A stretch of 64,000 bases of DNA, taken from positions 103,971 to 167,970 of the forward strand of contig NZ_SMFL01000015.1 in the NCBI RefSeq assembly GCF_004349265.1. Reading direction: 5' to 3'. The position numbers were made by a program, and so were the translations under genes. The notes under the pieces are model-generated. The model made no database searches and was not told where the DNA came from. It saw nothing but the letters and a program-made list of their open reading frames with translations. Shown here one piece after another: positions 1-8,353 of the stretch. Source of the stretch: Dyadobacter psychrotolerans (GTDB lineage: Bacteria; Bacteroidota; Bacteroidia; Cytophagales; Spirosomataceae). Each line of letters begins with the position of its first letter. Within the stretch, counting starts at the first letter, position 1.

Positions 1-1
1 C

Positions 2-172
2 GATAAAAACGGAAGTCATTTTGCTATTTTCGTCAGTTCCATCGCTAATGCTGAGAAATTTCTGACTGCTAAGAAAATTCCTTTCCATAAGCAGGTTCGT
101 TTTGACAAAGCCGTTCAGATATATTTCGCTGATCCCGATGGCTATCTGATTGAGATGAATGAGAAGAAGTGA
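2..172 (+). CDS. VOC family (glyoxalase/bleomycin-resistance-like) protein, C-terminal fragment
   Basis: The reading frame is open from the left edge and ends at a TGA at 170-172, giving 56 residues of the C-terminus. The end reads FADPDGYLIEMNEKK, the typical last strand of vicinal-oxygen-chelate fold proteins, where the DPDG turn precedes a strand carrying a metal-binding glutamate (here LIEM). The rest of the gene lies outside the window. The fold is shared by glyoxalase I, extradiol dioxygenases and fosfomycin or bleomycin resistance proteins, so substrate and reaction cannot be told from this piece. Confidence 0.8.
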   Translation, partial: DKNGSHFAIFVSSIANAEKFLTAKKIPFHKQVRFDKAVQIYFADPDGYLIEMNEKK

Positions 173-267
173 GGAGTAAAAAGTAAAAGATTAAAGTAGG
201 TGGCGTGGTCTATTTGGGCTGCGCTATTTTGTCAGGCATGAATTTTTAGAACCGCCTCTAAATTCTT

Positions 268-459
268 ATGACCATGGCAAAAAAAGCAAAGAAACCGGCA
301 GCAAAGAAAAATAAACTTGGTGTGAAAAATTCATTGGTTAACAACATCAATGCCAGGAAAAAGAAAGGAACCTCTCATAGCAAAAAGGATTCTACTGTAT
401 CAAAAAAGGATTACGGTAAAATGGAAAAAGGGTGGGACGACAAGGATAAAAAAGACTAA
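268..459 (+). CDS. Short, highly basic protein of unknown function
   Basis: A 63-residue protein, very rich in lysine, with no signal peptide or membrane segment. The N-terminal half is a Lys/Ala tail (AKKAKKPAAKKNK), like histone H1 or DNA-binding tails. The C-terminal half has the ordered motif KKGTSHSKKDSTVSKKDYG followed by MEKGW. My recollection is that similar short proteins with the GTSHSKK...STVSKK pattern occur in other Bacteroidota, which favours a real gene. A second in-frame ATG at 274 (MAKKAKK) is an equally good start, and no strong Shine-Dalgarno decides between them. The next gene is on the opposite strand and convergent. A nucleic-acid or ribosome-associated role is only a guess from charge. 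Confidence 0.65.
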   Translation: MTMAKKAKKPAAKKNKLGVKNSLVNNINARKKKGTSHSKKDSTVSKKDYGKMEKGWDDKDKKD

Positions 460-568
460 ATTTTATGTGGCAATCTTTAACTTGATATTGTGGAAAATTG
501 ATCAGCAGTCAAATCCATCGTTGCTTTTTACTGTTAACTCAACAACTGTTAACTAAGTACCAATTGAC

Positions 569-1183
569 TTAACCCTGGTCCGCAGGTTGTTCTGCAATAA
601 CGGGCTTTTTATTCTCCTGTGTTTTTGGTTTTAAACGTTGCCATAAGCGTAACTGCCTCCACCACTTTTCCTTACTTCCGACAGGCAGCCCTTCCAGATT
701 TTTCTTGAAAAACAACAGTGCATCGTCCATTTCATTGCTGATTGCTTTCAGAGCAAGACTGGATTCACGTATTAATAGTACACTGACATAAAACAGCATC
801 AGCGCTCCGATAATACTAAGTAAAACCGGCAGCCAGGTATGTTTTGCATTAAAAATATCCATAATTCCCAGACTGATACTTGTTGCTACAAAAAGGCTCA
901 GGCACAGATACAACGTAACCATTGCTCTTTGCAGCAGATTGGTCCGGAGCGTGGATTTATTTAGCTGGTAAAACAGTTTCGCACCTTCCTTGGTAATCAC
1001 TTCACTTGAAGCATCGTGATCCCTTACCAGTTGTTTTAGTTGTTCGGTAAGCTTCCGGCTTCTTTCGATCACACGGCTCAATCGCTGCGAAGTGGTGGTG
1101 ATTAACGATCCGCAAGCAAGTATCAGCACCACGGGTGCAATCATTGAAGACAGGATCGTTAAGGTTTGCGATATGGTATTCAT
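569..1183 (-). CDS. DUF2721 family membrane protein
   Basis: A 204-residue protein with three predicted hydrophobic helices: about residues 8-30 (ILSSMIAPVVLILACGSLI), 85-107 and 115-138. Between the first two helices is a charged, probably cytoplasmic segment with RLSRVIERSRKL, the pattern I associate with DUF2721. The C-terminal 50 residues are charged (KKNLEGLP, then a Lys/Gln-rich tail) and likely cytoplasmic. No function is established for the family. It stands alone, convergent with the short basic protein on its left and divergent from the RidA gene on its right. Confidence 0.75.
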   Translation of the reverse strand: MNTISQTLTILSSMIAPVVLILACGSLITTTSQRLSRVIERSRKLTEQLKQLVRDHDASSEVITKEGAKLFYQLNKSTLRTNLLQRAMVTLYLCLSLFVATSISLGIMDIFNAKHTWLPVLLSIIGALMLFYVSVLLIRESSLALKAISNEMDDALLFFKKNLEGLPVGSKEKWWRQLRLWQRLKPKTQENKKPVIAEQPADQG

Positions 1184-1323
1184 CTTTTTATAGTTTAATA
1201 CTTAGTAATCGGGTTAAAGTCTGCTATCAAAAAAGTAAGCCAGGCCGGTATTGCACCTAACCAAAGCAGCTGCCGTGGAAGAAATCATTTTCTGTGTATC
1301 TTTAAAACCACATTTACCAGAAC

Positions 1324-1728
1324 ATGGAGAAAAAAATAAATATCATTTCAACAAAAAACGCTGCTGCACCAGGTGGACATTATGTGCAGGCGACTGAATT
1401 TCAGGGTTTGGTTTACATTTCAGGACAGTTGCCGGTGAAAGCGGACGGCAGTCATACAACCGGCGAGCCGTTTGAAGTACAGGTCAAACAATCATTGGAA
1501 AATCTGCTGGAAATTCTCAAGGCGGCTGGCGGGAGTTCTGCGGATTTATTGAAAGTTACTGTTTATCTGGTCGGTATTGAAAACTGGCCGGCTTTTAACA
1601 GGATTTATGCGGAGATACTCGGAGATGTAAAACCTGCCCGTTCAATCGTGCCGGTTCCGGAGTTGCATTATGGTTATTTGATTGAGATCGATGCAGTAGC
1701 TGCTGTTACTACGGGTAAAAGTGAATAA
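1324..1728 (+). CDS. RidA family protein (reactive imine/enamine deaminase)
   Basis: A 134-residue cytoplasmic protein of the RidA/YjgF/UK114 family, whose members hydrolyse reactive enamine and imine intermediates made by PLP enzymes. Family marks are GGHYVQA, LVYISGQLPV, the Leu/Val-rich KVTVYLVGIENW segment, and KPARSIVPVPEL, which carries the arginine that binds the substrate carboxylate in canonical RidA. The C-terminal strand ends IEIDAVAA, also typical. Length matches the family (about 125-135), and the protein is expected to be a trimer. The gene stands alone, with an AT-rich leader containing a TATCTTTA element at about 1297-1304 that may be the -7 promoter hexamer. Archetypal RidA activity is likely but not certain, since Rid subfamilies differ. 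Confidence 0.88.
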   Translation: MEKKINIISTKNAAAPGGHYVQATEFQGLVYISGQLPVKADGSHTTGEPFEVQVKQSLENLLEILKAAGGSSADLLKVTVYLVGIENWPAFNRIYAEILGDVKPARSIVPVPELHYGYLIEIDAVAAVTTGKSE

Positions 1729-1818
1729 TTACTCCTAAGATATTTTATTTAATCGTTAAGTTGATCAATCTGCCAGACCGATCTATCTTGCAGCTTCAAA
1801 ACCCCGTAATCATCTATC

Positions 1819-2334
1819 ATGGTCCAAATTAGTTACAAGCTTACAAAAGACGAACTTTACAAAGGGTTGGTTGACAATTCCAATACAAGAGTCATTACCA
1901 AAGTTTTAAGGATTTTCGGAAGTGTTTTACTGGCTGTGATGCTCTATCTGACAACGGTAAACATTATCAACGGAATCAATTATTTCAGCATGGGCTACGC
2001 CTTCCCAATGTTCCTGGGTGCTTATCTGGTGTTTTTGCCGGAAGCTACCGCGAAAATGCAGGTTCCCAATCTGATCAAAACTAAAAATCCTTTTACTGAA
2101 AATGTGATTGTAAGAATAGACCGAGCCGGTTTCCGTACAAAAGGGGAGACCTTCAGTAATAGCCATTCGTGGGACAGCGTACATTCTATTGTAGAAACAA
2201 AAGATAGTTACCTACTGAAACCCACCGAATCTACGGTAACCGTTTTACCGAAAAGAGTATTTACAACAGAGCAAACCGACGAATTTAAAACAATCGTGGC
2301 ATCAGTTACCGGACCGGTTGTGAAAATGAATTAA
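1819..2334 (+). CDS. YcxB-like membrane protein
   Basis: A 171-residue protein with two hydrophobic helices at about residues 28-50 (IFGSVLLAVMLYLTTVNII) and 55-75. A soluble domain of about 75 residues follows, with VIVRIDRAGFRTKGETFSNSH, SWDSVHSIVETKDSYLL and LPKRVFTTEQ. This order (GFR, then W..V..I.E....YLL, then the PKR.F strand) is the pattern of the YcxB-like C-terminal domain. The function of the family is unknown. The gene is monocistronic and converges on the gamma-glutamyltransferase gene, with a hairpin terminator between them. Confidence 0.7.
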   Translation: MVQISYKLTKDELYKGLVDNSNTRVITKVLRIFGSVLLAVMLYLTTVNIINGINYFSMGYAFPMFLGAYLVFLPEATAKMQVPNLIKTKNPFTENVIVRIDRAGFRTKGETFSNSHSWDSVHSIVETKDSYLLKPTESTVTVLPKRVFTTEQTDEFKTIVASVTGPVVKMN

Positions 2335-2340
2335 ATATAA

Positions 2341-2377
2341 AAAAAACTGCTGACCATGAGTGATCGGCAGTTTTTTT
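2341..2377. terminator. Bidirectional rho-independent terminator
   Basis: Inverted repeat with arms AAAAAACTGC (2341-2350) and GCAGTTTTTT (2367-2376) in the 64-bp space between two convergent genes. Each strand has a T-run after the stem, so it can stop transcripts of both the YcxB-like gene and the gamma-glutamyltransferase gene. Confidence 0.8.
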
Positions 2378-2398
2378 AATGTTTCCTAAGTTTTAAGT

Positions 2399-4264
2399 TT
2401 ACCAACCAATCCCGTAATCTTCACCATGGTTGCTGGAACCTCCCCACATACTGCCGTGGATCCAGTCAAAATAGATGGCATTAATCGGGCCGCTTGTTCT
2501 TGGCTGATAAGAATTGCGATATCCCATTCTCGAAAGCTCCTTGCGGGTCCAGTCGGGCATATTGTCATTCAGGATCAGTCCACCCGGATCTTTTTCATGT
2601 TCTCCGAAACTGGCATACATCTGTAATGTTTTAAAGCTCGGCGCTTCCGTTGCTTCCTGAACCGTCATACCAAATTCAACGATGTTTAGAAAAAACTGAA
2701 GCAGCAACTGATCCTGCTCGTCACCTGCCTGTTTTGCAAAAGACAAAAACGGCTTTCCGTCTTTCAGGGCCATGCTTGGCGTTAGGGTCACACGCGGACG
2801 TTTGCCCGGTTCAACCACATTGAATGGATTTTCCTTAGCATCCAGTACAAACGACTGCATACGCTGACTTAATCCAACGCCTGTATTTCCCGCAATGCAA
2901 GCCGGAACCCAGCCACCGCTTGGTGTGATGGAAACAACCCAGCCTTCTTCGTCCGCAGCTTCCACAGAGGTTGTTCCGGCGGTGAATTCTTCCATAAATT
3001 TATCATTCAGCCCATGCTCATTCCGAAGTGAAACCTGCTTGGTACCCCAGGTTTTGATTTGATCTGCAAAAGGGTTTGTTTTGCCCTCAAACGGGTAGGG
3101 ATCACCTGGTAAAACTTTCGGATCATTCTTTTCCCAGTTAATTTGCTTGATACGTTGTTTTGCATATTCTTTGGAAAGTAAGCCCTTCATAGGTTCTTCC
3201 GGAGCAAAAGCAGGATCACCGTAGTAAAAGTCACGGTCTGCAAAGGCAAGATTCATGACCTGATACATTGTGTGTACATATCTCGACGAGTTGTATCCCA
3301 TTGCTTTTAAATCAAAGTTTTCAAGCATATTTAATGCCTGTAACATAACGGGACCCTGCGTCCATGGCTGCATTTTGTACACATCAATTCCCTTGTAGTT
3401 GGTCACCAAAGGCTCTTCGATTTTTACTTTCCAACTGGCCATGTCCTGTTCTGTAATCAAACCGCCCTGTTCCTGGCAGCCGCGTGCGATTTCCTTGGCA
3501 ATGTCGCCTTTGTAAAAGCGATCATAAGCGGCATAAATCGCCTCTTTGCGATTTTTCCCTTTTTTAAGTGCCTGAGCTTCTGTATCTACCAGTTTTTGTA
3601 AAGTGGCAAGAAGTTCTTTTTGAACAAAAATTTCACCTGCGTCAGGTGCTTCTCTTTTTTCTCCCGGGTGTGTCAGAAAAACTTTTTTTGAATAAGGCCA
3701 TTCCTTAATCTTTTCTTTCCCCCTTTCAATTGAATTAGCGGTCTGTGCTTCAATCGGGTAACCTTCTGCAAGCTGCATTGCCGGCGCAAGCACCTCTTTC
3801 AAACTCATCGTACCGTATTCTGCCAGCATGGTCATCAAACCACCAGCTGTTCCGGGAGTCGTTGCGGCGAGTGGGCCATATTCCGGCGGATATTTCATTC
3901 CTTTATTTTTGAAAAAATCAGCAGTTGCACCGGTGGGAGCAACACCCATCGCATTCAGGGCGATCACTTTTTTCGTTTTTGGATTGTAGATCAGCGCCTG
4001 AGTTTCTCCGCCCCAGCTAAGTACATCCCACATTGTGCAGGTAGAAGCCAGCATGGCACATGAAGCATCAATAGCATTACCGCCTTTACTGAAAATCATA
4101 GCTCCCGCTGTTGCCGCAAGTGGTTTTCCGGTAATTGCCATCCAGTGTTTTCCATGAAGCGGCGGTTTTTGCGTGGTAACAGGAAAGTTGTTAAAAGCCT
4201 GTCCGAATGACTGGAAATAAGTGCCAGCCATCGCCAGCGAAAATACCAGTAGTTTAATTTTCAT
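2399..4264 (-). CDS. Exported gamma-glutamyltransferase family protein
   Basis: The start at 4264 gives 621 residues beginning with a clear signal peptide (MKIKLLVFSLAMAG...SFGQ). An upstream ATG at 4324 would add 20 residues with no signal-like character, so I prefer the inner start. The N-terminal half has the large-subunit pattern of Ntn-hydrolase gamma-glutamyltranspeptidases (GGNAIDASCAML, TPGTAGGL). The predicted nucleophile is the first Thr of GTTSVEAADEEG, residue 431 from the chosen start. Self-cleavage there would give the small subunit, which contains RVTLTPSM and AGDEQDQLLLQF. Enzymes of this family cleave gamma-glutamyl bonds in glutathione and related peptides in the periplasm. 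The sequence after the nucleophile differs from the TTH of E. coli GGT, so true substrate choice is open; cephalosporin-acylase-like relatives share the fold. The gene is monocistronic. Confidence 0.85.
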   Translation of the reverse strand: MKIKLLVFSLAMAGTYFQSFGQAFNNFPVTTQKPPLHGKHWMAITGKPLAATAGAMIFSKGGNAIDASCAMLASTCTMWDVLSWGGETQALIYNPKTKKVIALNAMGVAPTGATADFFKNKGMKYPPEYGPLAATTPGTAGGLMTMLAEYGTMSLKEVLAPAMQLAEGYPIEAQTANSIERGKEKIKEWPYSKKVFLTHPGEKREAPDAGEIFVQKELLATLQKLVDTEAQALKKGKNRKEAIYAAYDRFYKGDIAKEIARGCQEQGGLITEQDMASWKVKIEEPLVTNYKGIDVYKMQPWTQGPVMLQALNMLENFDLKAMGYNSSRYVHTMYQVMNLAFADRDFYYGDPAFAPEEPMKGLLSKEYAKQRIKQINWEKNDPKVLPGDPYPFEGKTNPFADQIKTWGTKQVSLRNEHGLNDKFMEEFTAGTTSVEAADEEGWVVSITPSGGWVPACIAGNTGVGLSQRMQSFVLDAKENPFNVVEPGKRPRVTLTPSMALKDGKPFLSFAKQAGDEQDQLLLQFFLNIVEFGMTVQEATEAPSFKTLQMYASFGEHEKDPGGLILNDNMPDWTRKELSRMGYRNSYQPRTSGPINAIYFDWIHGSMWGGSSNHGEDYGIGW

Positions 4265-4483
4265 ATAGTTACCGTTTTTGTAAAATTCTGTTAAAATATT
4301 TAAATGCAAAAGGAAGTATGGCAAAGTCGCATTTGGTTGTTATAAATGTAGGTAAAAATTGTAAAATGTTAAGGTGTGCCAGCCGGCAGATCAATATTTA
4401 TTCTGCTTTGATTAATTCCTGTATAGGACGGATTTTCGAGTTGCTTTAAATTAGAAAAACTTCATAAAATTGGTTAGAAAAGC

Positions 4484-4527
4484 AAAAAGAAAACCCGCAG
4501 GGAACAATAACGCTCCTGCGGGTTTTT
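4484..4527 (-). terminator. Rho-independent terminator of guaB
   Basis: Perfect 11-bp inverted repeat: AAACCCGCAGG (4491-4501) and CCTGCGGGTTT (4515-4525). On the minus strand the stem is followed by TTTTCTTTTT, giving a strong intrinsic terminator about 25 bases past the guaB stop codon. The plus-strand side has only a short T-run. Confidence 0.9.
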
Positions 4528-4550
4528 GTAAAATGAAAATTCTATAAATA

Positions 4551-6038
4551 TTACTCCTTCACAATCACGTCATGCGCTCCGCCTTCAACAATACTTACAG
4601 ACGAAACCAAGGTGATGCTCGCTTTTTCCTTCAATTCTGCAATCGAGATTGTTCCGCAGCTGCACATGGTTGATTTGATTTTACCAAGTGTCACAGCCAG
4701 ATTGTCTTTCAAGGTACCGGCGTAAGGCACGTAGCTGTCTACACCTTCTTCGAATTTCAGACCGTCGGTATCGCCCATATCGTAACGTTCCCAGTTACGG
4801 GCACGGTTGGAACCTTCGCCCCAATATTCTTTCACATAATTTCCGTTGACCATCAGTTTGCGTGTCGGGCTTTCGTCAAATCTTGCAAAATAACGTCCCA
4901 TCATCAGGAAGTCCGCGCCCATGGCAAGTGCCAGTACCATGTGATAATCCTGAGCAATACCGCCATCGGAACAGATAGGTACATAAATACCGGTTTGCTG
5001 AAAATACTCATCACGTGCTGCTGCTACTTCAATAAGTGCAGTAGCCTGTCCGCGGCCTATACCTTTGGTTTCTCTTGTAATACAGATCGATCCGCCACCT
5101 ACGCCTACTTTAACGAAATCCGCACCCGCTTCTACCAGATATAGAAATCCATCTCGGTCAACGACGTTACCGGCGCCAACCTTTACAGCAGATCCAAATT
5201 CCTTTTTGATATATTGGATCGTTTCCTGCTGCCATTCCGAAAATCCATCGGAAGAATCGATACACAGAACATCAGCACCGGCTTCGATCAATGCAGGAAC
5301 TCTTTCCTTATAATCCCTTGTATTTATCCCCGCACCAACAACCAGTTTCTTTTGTTTGTCGGTAAGTTCAAGCGGGTTTTCCTTATGATTGTCATAATCT
5401 TTTCTGAATACAAAGAATTTAAAATTATTTTCTTCATCAATAACAGGAAGACTGTTCAGTTTATGTTCCCAGATCAGATCATTGGCCTCTTTCAGGGTTG
5501 CACCCAGTTTGGCGGTGATCAAATGATCAAAGGGAGTCATAAACTCCTTTACTTTTTTATCCAGAGAATCTGTTCCAACGCGGTAGTCGCGGCTTGTTAC
5601 GATTCCAAGTAATTTTCCCTCAGCAGTTCCGTTGTCTGTAATTGCAATGGTGGAGTGTCCTGTTTTTGCTTTCAGCGCGATCACGTCTTTCAACGCATGA
5701 TCCTGAGTAAGATTAGCCGTACTGATTACAAACCCGGATTTATGGTTCTTCACTTTGCTGATCATCGAAGCCTGCTCCTGGATTGACTGAGAGCCGAAGA
5801 TGAAGGAAAGTCCGCCGTTTTTAGCGAGGGCTATGGCCATGCCGTCATTGGAAACAGACTGCATTATAGCAGAAACAAAAGGCACATTAAGTTCTATATC
5901 AGATGTTTCGCCTTTCGTGTATTTTGTGAGTGGGGTTTTTAGTGAAACTTTCGCAGGAACACACTCTTTCGTCGTCAGACCTGGTATTAATAAGAATTCG
6001 CTGAAAGTCCTGGATGTTTCGTTTAAGTACTTGGCCAT
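4551..6038 (-). CDS. guaB: IMP dehydrogenase
   Basis: A 495-residue cytoplasmic enzyme that oxidises IMP to XMP with NAD+, the committed step of guanine nucleotide synthesis. The TIM barrel is interrupted by two CBS domains at about residues 105-220 (LLGIVTSRDYR; NSLPVIDE), which in this family bind adenine or guanine nucleotides and regulate activity. The catalytic loop GGGSICITRE places the nucleophilic cysteine at residue 319. Other marks are GAGINTRDYKERV, GVGGGS, ICSDGGI, and the mobile flap region near GEGSNRARNWERYDMGD. Length is normal. The gene is monocistronic with its own terminator. A short hairpin (6068-6072 with 6080-6084) lies in its leader, of unknown meaning. Confidence 0.96.
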   Translation of the reverse strand: MAKYLNETSRTFSEFLLIPGLTTKECVPAKVSLKTPLTKYTKGETSDIELNVPFVSAIMQSVSNDGMAIALAKNGGLSFIFGSQSIQEQASMISKVKNHKSGFVISTANLTQDHALKDVIALKAKTGHSTIAITDNGTAEGKLLGIVTSRDYRVGTDSLDKKVKEFMTPFDHLITAKLGATLKEANDLIWEHKLNSLPVIDEENNFKFFVFRKDYDNHKENPLELTDKQKKLVVGAGINTRDYKERVPALIEAGADVLCIDSSDGFSEWQQETIQYIKKEFGSAVKVGAGNVVDRDGFLYLVEAGADFVKVGVGGGSICITRETKGIGRGQATALIEVAAARDEYFQQTGIYVPICSDGGIAQDYHMVLALAMGADFLMMGRYFARFDESPTRKLMVNGNYVKEYWGEGSNRARNWERYDMGDTDGLKFEEGVDSYVPYAGTLKDNLAVTLGKIKSTMCSCGTISIAELKEKASITLVSSVSIVEGGAHDVIVKE

Positions 6039-6422
6039 TGTATTGATTTTAATGTAAAGGCATTTATGGTCGTTATCAGCGACCGATTCTGTATGTAACT
6101 AAAATTAGCTGCAGGTAATTCGTTTTTGGGAAAAATATTTTAACAAATATATAAACCGGTTAAATGCAAGTTGCCATCAAGCAAAACGACTTATCTGAGT
6201 GGTTGCATTAACAAGACTGCAATTTCCGATATTTTGCCGGGGTATAAAAATGATGAGATGCCTTTGATTTTTTTATTTATCCGAAGCACGGCGAAAAGCT
6301 GTACTACGGATGGTACCGGTCGGATGGCTTTTTCGCCATCCGACCGGTAAAAAAACAAGAGATATCTTCAACCTGATGTTTGAAAGCTATACTTTTGAAG
6401 TCCTTAACTTCATAATGACAAT
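6039..6422. other. Divergent spacer between guaB and the START-domain gene
   Basis: A 384-bp intergenic stretch with no credible gene. It contains the divergent promoters, the small guaB leader hairpin and the long palindrome listed separately at 6314-6349. Most of the rest is AT-rich and featureless. Confidence 0.6.
6314..6349. repeat. Perfect 15-bp palindrome with short loop, no T-tail
   Basis: Arms at 6314-6328 and 6335-6349 are exact reverse complements around a 6-base loop (TTTTTC). The stem is GC-rich (core ACCGGTCGGATGG). Neither strand has a T-run after the stem; the plus strand is followed by A's, so it is not a normal terminator. It lies about 75 bp upstream of the START-domain gene. 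It could be a REP-type element, a protein-binding site or an mRNA-stabilising hairpin. Confidence 0.75.
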
Positions 6423-7067
6423 ATGTATAAAACCTTTTCCATTTTCTTCTACCTGCTTTTTCAGGTGACGCTGGCAGCCGGACAAGGAAAATGGCAGTTG
6501 ATTACGGAAAAGCAAGGGACGAAGGTTTATTCAAAAGAAGTAGCCAACAGCAAAATCAAGGCCATAAAAGCCGAGTGTGTTTTAAATTCTTCCGCATCAC
6601 AGCTTGTCACTTTGCTAATGGATGTCCCGGTTGCTGAGCAATGGGTTTTTCATACCAAATCATGTGTTTTGGTAAAAATAATATCACCATCAGAACTGTA
6701 CTATTATTCGGAAGTAAGTTTACCCTGGCCGCTTGAAAACCGTGATTTTGTAGCGAGGATTCGTGTTACCCAGGACCCGGTTACAAAAATTATAACAGTG
6801 GATGCACCGGCGGTTCCGGGATGGGTACCGGTCAAAAAAGACCTTGTCCGAATTAGTCACTCGGTTGGCCTTTGGATTATAACGCCTCTGGACAAAGAAC
6901 ATGTAAAGCTGGAATACAGCTTACAGGTTGATCCGGGTGGCGTTCTCCCGGCCTGGCTCGTTAATGCATTTGCCGCGCAGGGACCTTTGGAAAGTTTTAA
7001 AGCTATGAAAGAACATCTGCTTTTGCCGAAATATAAAAATGCATCACTTCCGTTTATAACAAATTAA
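6423..7067 (+). CDS. START-domain lipid-binding-like protein, exported
   Basis: A 214-residue protein starting with a signal peptide (MYKTFSIFFYLLFQVTLAAGQ). The mature part matches the START (StAR-related lipid transfer) pattern: W.L..E..GTKVYSKEV, then DVPVAEQWVFHTKSC, LYYYSEVSLPWPLENRDFVARI and WIITPLDKEHVKLEYSLQVDPGG. START domains form a helix-grip pocket for hydrophobic ligands. Bacterial secreted or periplasmic members are common, but their ligands are mostly unknown. The stop codon overlaps the stop of the convergent DUF1501 gene by 4 bases (7064-7067), so there is no room for a terminator between the two genes. Monocistronic. Confidence 0.85.
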   Translation: MYKTFSIFFYLLFQVTLAAGQGKWQLITEKQGTKVYSKEVANSKIKAIKAECVLNSSASQLVTLLMDVPVAEQWVFHTKSCVLVKIISPSELYYYSEVSLPWPLENRDFVARIRVTQDPVTKIITVDAPAVPGWVPVKKDLVRISHSVGLWIITPLDKEHVKLEYSLQVDPGGVLPAWLVNAFAAQGPLESFKAMKEHLLLPKYKNASLPFITN

Positions 7068-8335
7068 GTTTTCATGACTCCGATTTTTGTGCCTTTCCAG
7101 TCAGGAAAAAGTGTTTTGTCGTTTTTAAGGCCTAAGTGTTTATCTGCAACTTCACTGAACACACTTCTGAAATCCGTAGTCACGGCCAGATCTCTTCCGT
7201 CTTCCAGATTTTCTACCGCCAGCGGCTGAACGTTGCCGTGAACCAGACCGCCTTTTATGTCATTGCCAAGAATAAAATTGCATGAAGCTCTCCCGTGATC
7301 GGTTCCTCTGGTTCCATTCTGGCGAACGGTGCGCCCAAATTCGGTCATGGTCATTACGGTCACATCATCCTGGTAACTGCTCAAATCATTCCAAAAGGCT
7401 GTGATGCTATTGCTTAAATCTGCAACGTTCCTTGCGAAAACGCCGTTTTCAGTTCCCTGGTTAAAGTGCGTATCCCAGCCATTCGATTCTGCAAAAGCTA
7501 CTTCAAGGCCAACATCCATTTTTATCAGCTGCGCAACTTGTTTTAGAGAATTACCAAGTGCAGACGTCGGATAAACGACATTATTGGCTGGTTTATAGTT
7601 TTTTATATCTGTTTTGTTCAGCATTTTCATTGCTTCAAAACTTTCCTTCCCGGTTTCCTGCAACAATCCGGAAGCTGTTTTGTCATACAGATCTTCAAAG
7701 CTTTTCGCAGCCATATTGGCTCCTGACTGGTTGCCACGCATCTGAATTGAAAAGTCCTGTAAGTTGCTGATCGCCACCGAAGGATTATCTCCATAAAACG
7801 ACCTGGGCATCGCAGAAGTAAGACTTACCGCTGTAAAAGGTGTGAGTGTATCATGACCTAAAAGTCCGACAGCACGGTTCAGCCAGCCGCTTGCTGTTCC
7901 TTTGTTAAACGGAGTACCGGATTCCATATAATCCTGCGCATCAAAATGAGAGCGGGTGGTGTTTGGAGAACCAATTCCGTGAACAATCCCCAACCGATTT
8001 TCGCGAAACAGCGGTTCAAAGGACTTCATCGACGGATGCAAACCAAACCGGCCATCGAGATCGATCAACGGTTTGCCGGATGCATTTTGCGCAGCTGACA
8101 TAAAGAGACCCGGTCGTGCTTCTTTCAGAAAAGTATCTGTGAAAGGTGTCACCGCCATCAGACCATCCATCGCCCCGCGCTGGAAAATGCAAACAAGCGT
8201 TTTTTTCTTTTTATAAGGCAACACTAAGTTCGTACCTGCGGCTGCTTGTGCAATAAAAGCAGGTATGCCGCCTGACAAACCAACACCAAAAAGTGCCAGT
8301 CCGCCTGATTTGAGAAACCCTCTTCTTGATAACAT
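7064..8335 (-). CDS. DUF1501 family exported protein
   Basis: A 423-residue protein with a twin-arginine-type leader (MLSRRGFLKSGGLALFGVG). DUF1501 marks are TLVCIFQRGAMDGL near residue 45, RSHFDAQDYMESG at about 127-140, SNGWDTHFNQG at about 284, and EFGRTVRQNGTRGTDHGRA at about 334, with His and Asp residues placed as in the alkaline-phosphatase/sulfatase-like fold. No reaction is proven for the family. The gene directly follows a DUF1800 gene on the same strand (18-bp gap). This gene order recurs in many Bacteroidota and Planctomycetota, so the two products probably act together in the cell envelope. Confidence 0.88.
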   Translation of the reverse strand: MLSRRGFLKSGGLALFGVGLSGGIPAFIAQAAAGTNLVLPYKKKKTLVCIFQRGAMDGLMAVTPFTDTFLKEARPGLFMSAAQNASGKPLIDLDGRFGLHPSMKSFEPLFRENRLGIVHGIGSPNTTRSHFDAQDYMESGTPFNKGTASGWLNRAVGLLGHDTLTPFTAVSLTSAMPRSFYGDNPSVAISNLQDFSIQMRGNQSGANMAAKSFEDLYDKTASGLLQETGKESFEAMKMLNKTDIKNYKPANNVVYPTSALGNSLKQVAQLIKMDVGLEVAFAESNGWDTHFNQGTENGVFARNVADLSNSITAFWNDLSSYQDDVTVMTMTEFGRTVRQNGTRGTDHGRASCNFILGNDIKGGLVHGNVQPLAVENLEDGRDLAVTTDFRSVFSEVADKHLGLKNDKTLFPDWKGTKIGVMKT

Positions 8336-8353
8336 CAGTTTTTCTGTTTTGAG

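Noticed and set aside
350..556. A 68-codon plus-strand frame overlapping the short basic protein gene.
   Set aside because: It is the other register of the Lys-rich gene, and its end runs into a repeat-like spacer.
4265..4324. A 20-residue N-terminal extension of the gamma-glutamyltransferase gene.
   Set aside because: The clear signal peptide starts at 4264, so the extension would put it inside the protein.
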